DNA of 64,000 nt from NCBI RefSeq assembly GCF_025751585.1, contig NZ_JAOWKX010000001.1:310259-374258 (forward strand), written 5' to 3'. Position 1 is the stretch's first letter; every line of letters starts with the position of its first letter. Below the pieces are notes generated by a model. That model was not told the origin of the DNA and made no database searches. It saw only the letters and a program-made list of their open reading frames with translations. Below, in pieces: positions 47,840 to 55,203 of the stretch. The DNA is from Fluctibacter corallii (lineage in GTDB: Bacteria; Pseudomonadota; Gammaproteobacteria; Enterobacterales; Alteromonadaceae). Position numbers and translations under genes: made by a program.

Positions 47840-48259
47840 ATGTTTGCACCATACAATTACACGCTACTCGGCTTACTCGCAATTTTAACGCTCTTGATTG
47901 TTCAGTTTTTTGTCTCGGTTCGCGCGCATCGAAAGCAAGACCATTATATTCCGGGTAAAATAGGCGACGAATTGGGGCATGAGTCTTTCGTCTTTCGCAG
48001 CCATCGAACCTACAAAAATACATTAGAAAATAGCCTACCCTTTTTTGCGCTTGCATTACTCGCAGTGTTTATAGGTGTGAACCCGACATTGCTTGCGTGG
48101 ACAGTATGGATTTTCTTCTTCGCTCGCTTGATTCACGGCATACTGTATTGGGTTATTGCTACAGAGAAGAATCCAAGCCCTCGGTCTTACTTCTGGCTAG
48201 TCGGGTTTATCTGCACTGTTGTGGTGTTAGGCGCAAATTACTGGGCCTTTTTCGCTTAA
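47840..48259 (+). CDS. MAPEG family membrane protein
   Basis: 139 residues from the ATG at 47840 with AAGGA upstream; the frame before it is not protein-like. Four membrane helices. The family pattern RSHRTYKNTLENSLPFFALALL around residues 53-74 matches bacterial MAPEG proteins, related to eicosanoid and glutathione metabolism enzymes. In bacteria the role is mostly unknown. Divergent from ndh. Confidence 0.88.
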   Translation: MFAPYNYTLLGLLAILTLLIVQFFVSVRAHRKQDHYIPGKIGDELGHESFVFRSHRTYKNTLENSLPFFALALLAVFIGVNPTLLAWTVWIFFFARLIHGILYWVIATEKNPSPRSYFWLVGFICTVVVLGANYWAFFA

Positions 48260-48531
48260 GCACATTATCAAACGCATTTATAGATTCTATTCATGTTTGA
48301 AATTATTGTGGCGAAATGCTTGCTCAATGGGTATTTCGTCGCAAAATACATGCATTTTATCGTACATTTTTCATCCAATAAACACGATTTATATTGACAA
48401 TCCTCTACGGTTACTGGTTATATGCCGCCGAATTCGTGTGTTTTATAGCGCCGTTTACGCTTAAAAATCAATAAGGTGAGATCGGAACTCAAAACACACC
48501 ACGTGTATTAAGTTGTTACATGAGGATGTAC

Positions 48532-48942
48532 ATGAAAAAAGCACTTAGTGTAATGGCAATGGCATTGAGCCTGTCATTACCCGCTTTGGCTGACATTGCC
48601 ATCGTGGTTAACCCTGCCAACAGTTCAGACATTTCTGACGACAATATTAAGCGTATCTTTTTAGGTAAAGAAAAGCGCTTTTCAGATGGCTCTGAAACAC
48701 AACCTGTCAATCTAAAAGAAGGTGCATCGCGAGATCAATTCAATGAAATGATCTTGGGTCGCAGTTCTTCGCAGGTAAGCGCCTACTGGTCAAAACTTAT
48801 CTTCACGGGCAAAGGAACCCCGCCCAAAGAGTTCACCACTGATGCGGATATTTTGTCTCACATAGCCAGCAATAAAAACGCGATTGGCTACGTTGACGCC
48901 GCTTCTGTTAACGATTCAGTAAAAGTTATCAAAACGCTGTAA
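48532..48942 (+). CDS. small PstS-like phosphate-binding-type protein
   Basis: 136 residues from the third of three in-frame ATGs, because GAGG sits six bases before 48532. A signal peptide ends near LPALA-D. The rest is a short version of the phosphate-binding fold: IAIVVNPANSSDISDDNIKRIFLGKEKRFSDG, SRDQFNEMILG, YWSKLIFTGKG, and a final NAIGYVD. Full-length PstS is about twice as long. It pairs with the porin 9 bp downstream. No pst ABC genes are nearby. Confidence 0.88.
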   Translation: MKKALSVMAMALSLSLPALADIAIVVNPANSSDISDDNIKRIFLGKEKRFSDGSETQPVNLKEGASRDQFNEMILGRSSSQVSAYWSKLIFTGKGTPPKEFTTDADILSHIASNKNAIGYVDAASVNDSVKVIKTL

Positions 48943-48951
48943 GGTTTTTTC

Positions 48952-50085
48952 ATGAAAAAGCATATTCTTGCACTGGCCATTGCCAGTTCTTTAAGTGTGC
49001 CAGCAATGGCAGACGTACGTATAAATGGTTTTGCTAATCTGGTAGGTGGCATGACATCGTCTGATGACAGAGTAAAAGGCTACGATGATGACCTGACTTT
49101 CTCAGAAGACAGTAGCTTTGCCCTTCAATTTTCTGGCGACGTGAATGACAAAGTCAGTGCGACGGCTCAGTTTATCGCACGTGGCAATAACGATTATGAA
49201 GTAGACATGGAATGGGCGTACATGACCTATGAAGTCTCTGATGCGTTGAGTGTATCAGCAGGTCGTTTACGCGTTCCTCTTTTTGCCTATTCAGCGTCGC
49301 TTGATGTGGGGTACTCTTATCATTGGATCACGCCACCAGAAAGTGTTTACGCAGTATCTTTCAGTAACGTCGATGGAATGCGCGTAAATTATGGTGGTTT
49401 CTCTGGCGATGTAGAGTACAACTTCCAGTTCGCTACTGGTAATACGTCTAACGACTTTGAGCTAGGTGGCCAAACAGCCCATCTAGAAGGCAAGAATGCC
49501 TTAGTATTCACGGCAGAAGCAATTTACGGCGGCTTTAAAGTTCGCGGTGTTGCAGCGCAAGCGGAAATCACTATCGATTCACCACTGCTGACGCCTGCAT
49601 TTGCACAATTGTCGCAAATCAGTCCGTCGCTCAGCGATCTACTTGCCGTGCGCGAAGACCGAGGCGCTTTCTACGGTATTGGTCTAGAGTATGACGCACA
49701 TGACTGGTTTGTTATGGGCGAGTACACACGTGTCACGTTGACAGACAGCTTTTACCCCGGCGAAAAGAACTTTTATGTTACAGGTGGTCTTCGTTTAGGC
49801 CAATGGACTCCTTTCGCAACAGTTGAAAGCAGTGACATGAACACAGACTTAAAGTTTTTAGAAAAAACGGCTGCATTCCCTGCTGAATTGCAACCCGCCG
49901 CATTACAAGCTCTAGCAGGTACTCAGCTTGCCGTAAGAAGTGAGTCATACCGTTATTCGTTAGGCGTGCGTTACGACGTTGAAGCAAACCTTGCCCTTAA
50001 AGCGCAAGTGACGCGTATTGACGATCGCGTCAACGAACTAGACGATGCAGGATTGTTCCGCGTAGGCGTTAACTACGTCTTTTAA
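48952..50085 (+). CDS. outer-membrane porin
   Basis: 377 residues. Signal peptide of about 20 residues (cleavage after PAMA). The mature chain alternates strands with aromatic ends and closes in NYVF, the C-terminal phenylalanine of outer-membrane barrels. Segments such as VSAGRLRVPLFAYSASLDVGYSYHWITPP resemble Alteromonadales/Shewanella general porins. Linked 9 bp to the PstS-like gene, which suggests uptake of phosphate or another anion; that is inference. Confidence 0.88.
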   Translation: MKKHILALAIASSLSVPAMADVRINGFANLVGGMTSSDDRVKGYDDDLTFSEDSSFALQFSGDVNDKVSATAQFIARGNNDYEVDMEWAYMTYEVSDALSVSAGRLRVPLFAYSASLDVGYSYHWITPPESVYAVSFSNVDGMRVNYGGFSGDVEYNFQFATGNTSNDFELGGQTAHLEGKNALVFTAEAIYGGFKVRGVAAQAEITIDSPLLTPAFAQLSQISPSLSDLLAVREDRGAFYGIGLEYDAHDWFVMGEYTRVTLTDSFYPGEKNFYVTGGLRLGQWTPFATVESSDMNTDLKFLEKTAAFPAELQPAALQALAGTQLAVRSESYRYSLGVRYDVEANLALKAQVTRIDDRVNELDDAGLFRVGVNYVF

Positions 50086-50091
50086 TTCTGA

Positions 50092-50119
50092 ATGCCTTTA
50101 CCGAACTCGGTAAAGGCAT
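50092..50119 (+). terminator. hairpin after the porin gene
   Basis: ATGCCTTTACCG (50092-50103) and CGGTAAAGGCAT (50108-50119) form a perfect 12-bp stem with an AACT loop, 6 bp after the stop. A T run is lacking (CATTCCCC follows), so termination may be partial or act as 3' end protection. Confidence 0.65.
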
Positions 50120-50263
50120 CATTCCCCTCGCCGTTGAACACGTTAACCGGCTAAGAAATATACCAACTACCGCAAAAAATTCTCTATTCAGCCAATTTCC
50201 ATTGAGTCTGTACTTGTCTGTACATAGAGTCTTTTCATAACGCTTTGTTTCGGAATGATTTAC

Positions 50264-51715
50264 ATGCTTCGTGTCGCTTTAATTTTGCTTGTTGCACTCA
50301 CCTTTACAGCGCAGGCCAGCTCCCCGTCATCGCCTACCGTGCGTTCAGTATTAGATCAGATTCAAGCAGCCTATGGCGGAGAAAGCATAAATTCACTTCA
50401 GTCACTTTCATTGGATGAAAGATACAAAACGTTTAACTACACACAAAGTTATTCTCCGCAGGAGTATGACATGAAAACGTTTCGTGCCTTAGTAGACATC
50501 GACTTTGCGAAGCAGAAAAAAGCATTTCGATGGATCCGTGGTGATGCTGACGATTTCTCTACACAGCATCAATATTTTTCAGGCCAATTTGGCTATCGGA
50601 TTTATCATGAAAAACAAGCGATATCTGAGCGAACAACTATCAGCTTTCACAATGTTGACTGGCGACTCAGCCTCTTATCTGACACCTATATTGTAAAAAT
50701 GCTATTAGACAACAGAGATGCGGCCTCGTTAACAGGCGAGAGAAAAATAAAAGGCGTTCCCCATTATTTACTTACTTTTGATCTGGAGGGCGCAGACTCA
50801 TTGTCTCTTTTGTTTGATCAAAAAAGCGGGCTGCTCTCGCAAGCGAGCCGAAAAGACTGGCAACCCGACAGCGAATTCAGTTATCACTATTCTGAATACA
50901 ATAAAGAGAAAGGCATCACCTATGCGGAACGCACGTATGCGGTGCGAGCGGGTAAACCGTATCTGCTTAACATAAAGCGAGATCTCACCTTTAACAGCGT
51001 ATCAGAAGGAGCATTTGGCCTGCCAAAGCATTATGGAAAACTTCCTGATATGCTCAACTTTGAAGACATGCAAGCGAAAACTCTCGATACGAATCTGTAC
51101 CAATCTGGCCGTTATTGGGGCTTCAGTTTATTTTATGATGCAGGAGAGTATTTGATCGGCATAGGTGGATACAGAGATTTGCAAAAGCGTTATGAAGCTG
51201 CATTAAACCAAATAGGCAAAATCAAACCACTAAAATATCAAATCGTCACTCACCACCATGCTGATCATTTAGGTGGCATGCAAGACGCCTATCAGCTTGG
51301 TGCCGTCTTCGTTGCTCACCCTTCAAATCGAGCACGTATTGAGGAAGCCATCGGCGTACCCATTGACGACAACCGCTTTCTATTTGTCGATAGTGAGATT
51401 AATTTAGCCGAGGGTAAAGTTAAAATATTCGATTTCCCAAATCCCCATGCGCAACACCAATTGGTGACATTTTTTGCAGAGCCAAGTGTCCTCTTTACCG
51501 CTGATACCTATTTTTCGAGGGAGCACACAGGGTCTCCGAAGGGCTATCCAGAATTAACAGAGCTCGCCAGCAAACTGCAATCCTTTAATCTAGAACCGGA
51601 ACGTTACGCGGCAGCCCATAGTGCAAGAGTATTAACCAAAGAAGATATGGCCTATTCCCTAACTCACATGGCCCCACATTCGCAATGCCCACCGAAATGG
51701 ACAATTTGCCCTTAA
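50264..51715 (+). CDS. exported metallo-beta-lactamase-fold hydrolase
   Basis: 483 residues from the ATG at 50264, nine bases after a GGA; another ATG at 50255 has no room for a ribosome site. A signal peptide ends near QASS. Residues about 25-270 form an unidentified N-terminal domain resembling an outer-membrane lipoprotein carrier fold. The MBL domain follows with H330-x-H332-x-D334-H335 and later FPNPHAQHQ, TADTY and AAHS. Substrate unknown. Its stop overlaps the convergent PepSY-ferredoxin gene by 4 bp. Confidence 0.88.
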   Translation: MLRVALILLVALTFTAQASSPSSPTVRSVLDQIQAAYGGESINSLQSLSLDERYKTFNYTQSYSPQEYDMKTFRALVDIDFAKQKKAFRWIRGDADDFSTQHQYFSGQFGYRIYHEKQAISERTTISFHNVDWRLSLLSDTYIVKMLLDNRDAASLTGERKIKGVPHYLLTFDLEGADSLSLLFDQKSGLLSQASRKDWQPDSEFSYHYSEYNKEKGITYAERTYAVRAGKPYLLNIKRDLTFNSVSEGAFGLPKHYGKLPDMLNFEDMQAKTLDTNLYQSGRYWGFSLFYDAGEYLIGIGGYRDLQKRYEAALNQIGKIKPLKYQIVTHHHADHLGGMQDAYQLGAVFVAHPSNRARIEEAIGVPIDDNRFLFVDSEINLAEGKVKIFDFPNPHAQHQLVTFFAEPSVLFTADTYFSREHTGSPKGYPELTELASKLQSFNLEPERYAAAHSARVLTKEDMAYSLTHMAPHSQCPPKWTICP

Positions 51716-52710
51716 GGCACAGAAATTTTTGAGATCGCGTCAATTGAATGCTGGCAAGCTAATCGGATTCCGTGCGCCAGCTCTTGTGGGCTACAGTGTG
51801 CCTTATCGGCTTCCGTGACGGGTAAGGTGTCGGGTGTCTGAAATTTACAGCTTCCGCATACTCCTCCGCCACCACATATGGATGGTAAATGAATATTCAC
51901 GTTTCGTAGACTGTGTAAAATCACCTCCCCTTTAGGCACGAGTGCGTGCACACCAGACGAGCCATTATTTTGAAGCAATTCAATGGGCTTTTTGCCTGAA
52001 GAAAATACCGCATGAACCATCATCGGTAGCTTTTTAATCAGCCATAAAACACCACTACCAACAAATATAAGATTTAAAACAGCAAACACGGTTATCAGCG
52101 TATGATTAAAGCCGCCTGTTTTGGCGTAATCCATAAAATGTAGCATAAACATTATGTTATGAAGGCGGCGGGCGTTATTGACGTGTGCAATCACCTTTCC
52201 TGTAATCGGACTGACGTAGATATGGGTTTGTGCGCTGTCGTTAACAACGACTCGCCACAACGGATTCTCCTCACCAGCAAGATCAGTATGTGGTGGATAC
52301 ATCAACTCGATATCAGATATTTCAGCTTCTGCCGAATAGGAATTGCTCGCGATGTTCTTAACGGTATTTTGAGTCAGCGAGAAAGGCAGCCCTGTTTCGG
52401 CATGAAAGGTTTTCACATCTTGTTTTTGGTTATTGTGTGCAGGCAGTGAATAGTAAAGTTGGTACACAGGTGTTTCAGCAAGATGTGTTAGCTCGACACG
52501 TTTTACTCCAATAAAATGCTTTTCATCTAAATCTATTATGTCGATTGGGAAGGGTTTAACCGTATGCGAAGAAGATTGCCTTAACTCATTCCCTTTTGCG
52601 ATGCGATGATCTACCCAATTAAAATAAATCCCTGTGAGAATCCATATCAGCAACTGAAGGCCTACCACTAAGCCAAGCCATTTATGAATAAAGGCAAGCG
52701 GCTGTTTCAT
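51712..52710 (-). CDS. PepSY membrane protein fused to a 2Fe-2S ferredoxin domain
   Basis: 332 residues. A membrane helix near the N-terminus (LGLVVGLQLLIWILTGIYF) and another near residue 205 flank a PepSY-type extracytoplasmic region. The C-terminal ~80 residues are a plant-type ferredoxin: C279-x5-C285-x2-C288-x30-C319, close to the spacing in NqrF. With two helices both ends would face the cytoplasm. It overlaps the partner PepSY gene by 4 bp. An electron-transfer role, for example metal or quinone reduction, is inferred. Confidence 0.88.
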   Translation of the reverse strand: MKQPLAFIHKWLGLVVGLQLLIWILTGIYFNWVDHRIAKGNELRQSSSHTVKPFPIDIIDLDEKHFIGVKRVELTHLAETPVYQLYYSLPAHNNQKQDVKTFHAETGLPFSLTQNTVKNIASNSYSAEAEISDIELMYPPHTDLAGEENPLWRVVVNDSAQTHIYVSPITGKVIAHVNNARRLHNIMFMLHFMDYAKTGGFNHTLITVFAVLNLIFVGSGVLWLIKKLPMMVHAVFSSGKKPIELLQNNGSSGVHALVPKGEVILHSLRNVNIHLPSICGGGGVCGSCKFQTPDTLPVTEADKAHCSPQELAHGIRLACQHSIDAISKISVP

Positions 52711-53429
52711 ATCACCTCTCCTTTTTGCGTGGCTTGCGGCGCTCTCAAGCGTTGCACTAACAAAGTAGCCCCTGCGACTCCCCCGAACAAGCTAATCACA
52801 GAAAAGAACATGAGTAACGGGTTGTTAATGTTCTCACCGTCATCGTAATCCATGATGTGAAATCGCCACATCCAATCAAAGAGCCGCCACATATCATGCC
52901 TTTTAGACACGATTTCTCCAGTATTCGCCTGAATATATAAGGTGGGTGAAAGCGGCGCATCAAATTCAACTCGCCAAAATGGTAACCATCTGGGCGACAC
53001 GTCTGAAGGTGGCGAATCTGTCTCACTATAATAATGAATAGATTTTATCTTATCCGCGTATCTGCTATCGGCAAACGATTGCTGGGCAATAGCCAGTGCC
53101 TTTGATGTAGATATAGGTGCAAGCACCTTCCCTGTCTTCGCATCAATTACATGCGTAGCAGCATCTTCAAACTCAACTTTATAAACGGTGCTTTTTGCTA
53201 TGGTTAGCAGCGTGACGCTGTCTGCTCGAGGGTAGGCTTTTGCCAGTTCAGAAAACGGGACAGTTGGAGAGGAAATTGGCGTAGCTGGCTTAAGTAGAGA
53301 TTCTCCATGAATAAAGTGAATATCGGTCAGCACCATATAGACACCTGATGCCGCCCAAATCAAACATTGCAGCCCTGCAAAAGCCATTATCCACCGATGA
53401 TAACGGCGCAGATAGTTTATTCCCTTCAT
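52707..53429 (-). CDS. PepSY domain membrane protein
   Basis: 240 residues. An N-terminal helix (WIMAFAGLQCLIWAASGVYMVL) and a C-terminal helix (LLMFFSVISLFGGVAGATLLV) flank a PepSY region with KVEFEDAATHVIDAKTGKVL and YIQANTGEIVSKR. The WRLFDWMWRFHIMDYDDGE block near the second helix is shared in form with the downstream protein, so the pair arose by duplication. Histidines in that block could bind heme, as proposed for PepSY-TM reductases. It is the first gene of the two-gene operon. Confidence 0.88.
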   Translation of the reverse strand: MKGINYLRRYHRWIMAFAGLQCLIWAASGVYMVLTDIHFIHGESLLKPATPISSPTVPFSELAKAYPRADSVTLLTIAKSTVYKVEFEDAATHVIDAKTGKVLAPISTSKALAIAQQSFADSRYADKIKSIHYYSETDSPPSDVSPRWLPFWRVEFDAPLSPTLYIQANTGEIVSKRHDMWRLFDWMWRFHIMDYDDGENINNPLLMFFSVISLFGGVAGATLLVQRLRAPQATQKGEVI

Positions 53430-53460
53430 CTACATCAATCACAATACGTCTAACATCTAT

Positions 53461-53480
53461 ACCCTTATACTATCAAGGGT
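53461..53480. repeat. inverted repeat in divergent promoter gap
   Basis: ACCCTT (53461-53466) and AAGGGT (53475-53480) are separated by eight bases, followed on the plus strand by TACTTTTTT. It lies between the PepSY operon (minus) and the barrel genes (plus). It may be an operator; a weak plus-strand terminator is the alternative. Confidence 0.35.
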
Positions 53481-53625
53481 TACTTTTTTGCACCAGATAA
53501 ATGTCTTTGTGACGCCTCACATCAATACATCATTTTTCACTATGGCTACAATAGCCAGTTTTAACCATTCATTTTTTGAACGCACCGATATCATAGAATG
53601 CCCTTCACATCATTTAGGACTAACT

Positions 53626-54207
53626 ATGACAATTTTCAGAACATGGCTGCTTTTTGTAGTAGTCAACATAATTTCGCTCAACGCATTTGCAGACTCTCCT
53701 AGTTGGAATTACGCAGAAGTAGGTTACGGAAAGATGGAAATCGACGATACCGATATTGACCTTGATGGGATAGTAGCCGAAGGGTCCTACGCATTTTCGC
53801 CCCATATTTTTGTCCGTGGGGAGTTAGGTGCATTTACTGAGAATTTATTGTTTGATGACCTTGATGTCGATACGCTTTCTGCGGGAATAGGTTGGAAAAG
53901 CGCGACATCGAATCAAACGGACGTATACGGAATTGTGAGCTACGAGCGCATTGAGTCTGGAGATAGTGATGAGAGCATTGACGGCAAAGGATATAGCGGT
54001 ATTGTTGGTGTAAAATCACGATTCAGCACAACATTTGAAGGTTATGCAGAAGCGGGATACATTGACGTAAACGATGTTGATATTTCTGGTTTCACGGGCA
54101 GAATCGGCATTAACGCATTCTTCTCAGATATGTTTTCTGTCGGTGTTCGTTATAAATTTGTGGACGACTTTGATGTAGCGAGTGCTGTAGTGAGTGTACA
54201 CTTTTAA
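53626..54207 (+). CDS. outer-membrane beta-barrel protein, first of tandem pair
   Basis: 193 residues from the ATG at 53626 with AGGA eight bases upstream; the frame before it is not supported. A signal peptide ends near NAFA-D. The mature 170 residues alternate polar and hydrophobic in about eight strands and end VSVHF, a barrel C-terminus. Conserved with the next gene: SPSW, IDLDG, FVRGE, LDVDTLS, GYAEAGYI, FSVGVRYK. Function unknown; small barrels of this size may be structural or ligand-binding. Confidence 0.85.
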   Translation: MTIFRTWLLFVVVNIISLNAFADSPSWNYAEVGYGKMEIDDTDIDLDGIVAEGSYAFSPHIFVRGELGAFTENLLFDDLDVDTLSAGIGWKSATSNQTDVYGIVSYERIESGDSDESIDGKGYSGIVGVKSRFSTTFEGYAEAGYIDVNDVDISGFTGRIGINAFFSDMFSVGVRYKFVDDFDVASAVVSVHF

Positions 54208-54227
54208 CTCTTTTTCTAAATGGGTTG

Positions 54228-54260
54228 TCAAAACTTGACGGTGTTAACATCAAGTTTTGA
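54228..54260. repeat. inverted repeat between tandem barrel genes
   Basis: TCAAAACTTGA (54228-54238) and TCAAGTTTTGA (54250-54260) form perfect 11-base arms around an 11-base loop. It lies 21 bp after the first barrel gene. With no T run it may be an attenuator or a processing site between the two genes. Confidence 0.55.
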
Positions 54261-54305
54261 CCTCTCAACACACCCTATTATTTGATAACGTAAAAGGAAT
54301 TAGCA

Positions 54306-54887
54306 ATGTCTAAAAAACCATTATGTCTTCCATTCATGCTCTTAGCTTGGTTCACTAGCTCAGCGAGTGCAGCCTCACCTAGCTGGCAACACTTAGAAGC
54401 TGGATACGCACGCATGAGCATCGACAATACAAATATTGATCTTGACGGTTACGTCGCTCGAGGATCTATACGCCTTGGTGACCATTTTTTTGTTCGCGGG
54501 GAAGTGGGTCAATTCTCTGAAGATTTACCGCTCGATACCCTTGATATCGACACAATATCAGTCGGACTGGGCTTCTTTTCTTCATTAAACCAAACCACTG
54601 ATCTGTATACTGTCGCCAATCTTGAAAGAATAGACACCCAAGACTCGGACGAAAATAACGATGAAACCGGCTTTAGTGCTTACTTAGGTATTCGGTCGCG
54701 GTTCAACCAGTACTTAGAGGCGTATACTGAAGCAGGTTACATCAATTTAGATGGCGCTGACATTACCGGTACTGGCGGCAATATCGGCGTGAATGCCTAT
54801 ATTAATGATCATTTTTCCATTGGCGTTCACTATAAAAAAGTCAGTGAATATGATCAATTGGGCGCAACGCTGCAACTCCACTTCTAA
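54306..54887 (+). CDS. outer-membrane beta-barrel protein, second of tandem pair
   Basis: 193 residues, the same length as its neighbour. Signal peptide ending near SASA-A; C-terminus LQLHF. The two proteins align along their full length with shared SPSW, TxIDLDG, FVRGE, LDxDTxS, ERI, DSDE, SRF, EAGYI and NA-FS-GV-YK, so they come from a tandem duplication. AAAGGAA precedes the ATG. The stop codon is the left edge of a repeat block that runs to the cusA stop. Confidence 0.87.
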   Translation: MSKKPLCLPFMLLAWFTSSASAASPSWQHLEAGYARMSIDNTNIDLDGYVARGSIRLGDHFFVRGEVGQFSEDLPLDTLDIDTISVGLGFFSSLNQTTDLYTVANLERIDTQDSDENNDETGFSAYLGIRSRFNQYLEAYTEAGYINLDGADITGTGGNIGVNAYINDHFSIGVHYKKVSEYDQLGATLQLHF

Positions 54888-55203
54888 ACGTCGTGAGTGG
54901 TGTCATAAAGCCTCAAAGTGGTGTTTAATGCCGCTATTCTGAGCGCAAATTTCTTTTTCCACAAGGGGCATTATGCTGCCCCTTATACAAGAAAAACGTC
55001 GTGAGCAACTGAAGAGCAAGACAAACACCGCTATTCTGAGCGCAAATTTCTTTTTTCCACAAGGGGCATCGAGCAGCCCCTTATACAAGAGAAACGTCGT
55101 GAGCGACTGAAGAGCAAGGCAAACACCACTGAAACACCGGAGTTTACTCTGTGTAAATGAGGATGTTGAAGTGGTGTTTAACGCCGCTATTCTGAGCGCA
55201 ACA
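54887..55203. repeat. nested direct repeats with hairpins between barrel gene and cusA
   Basis: A unit of about 97-98 bp is present twice (starting near 54931 and 55028) with CGCTATTCTGAGCGCAAATTTC, an AAGGGGCA..GCCCCTT hairpin, and AACGTCGTGAG. AACGTCGTGAG occurs three times (54887, 54995, 55093). GTGGTGTTTAA-GCCGCTATTCTGAGCGCA flanks the block at both ends, and the right copy is the cusA C-terminal coding end with its stop codon. No gene lies within. Confidence 0.85.

Noticed and set aside
54903..55088. Minus-strand frame of 61 codons in the repeat block
   Set aside because: It is made entirely of the duplicated repeat units, has no ribosome site, and its sequence repeats itself internally as the DNA does.
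54931..55127. Direct repeats as a possible CRISPR array
   Set aside because: Units are about 97 bp with no constant short repeat and variable spacers. Only two full copies exist, and no cas gene is nearby.
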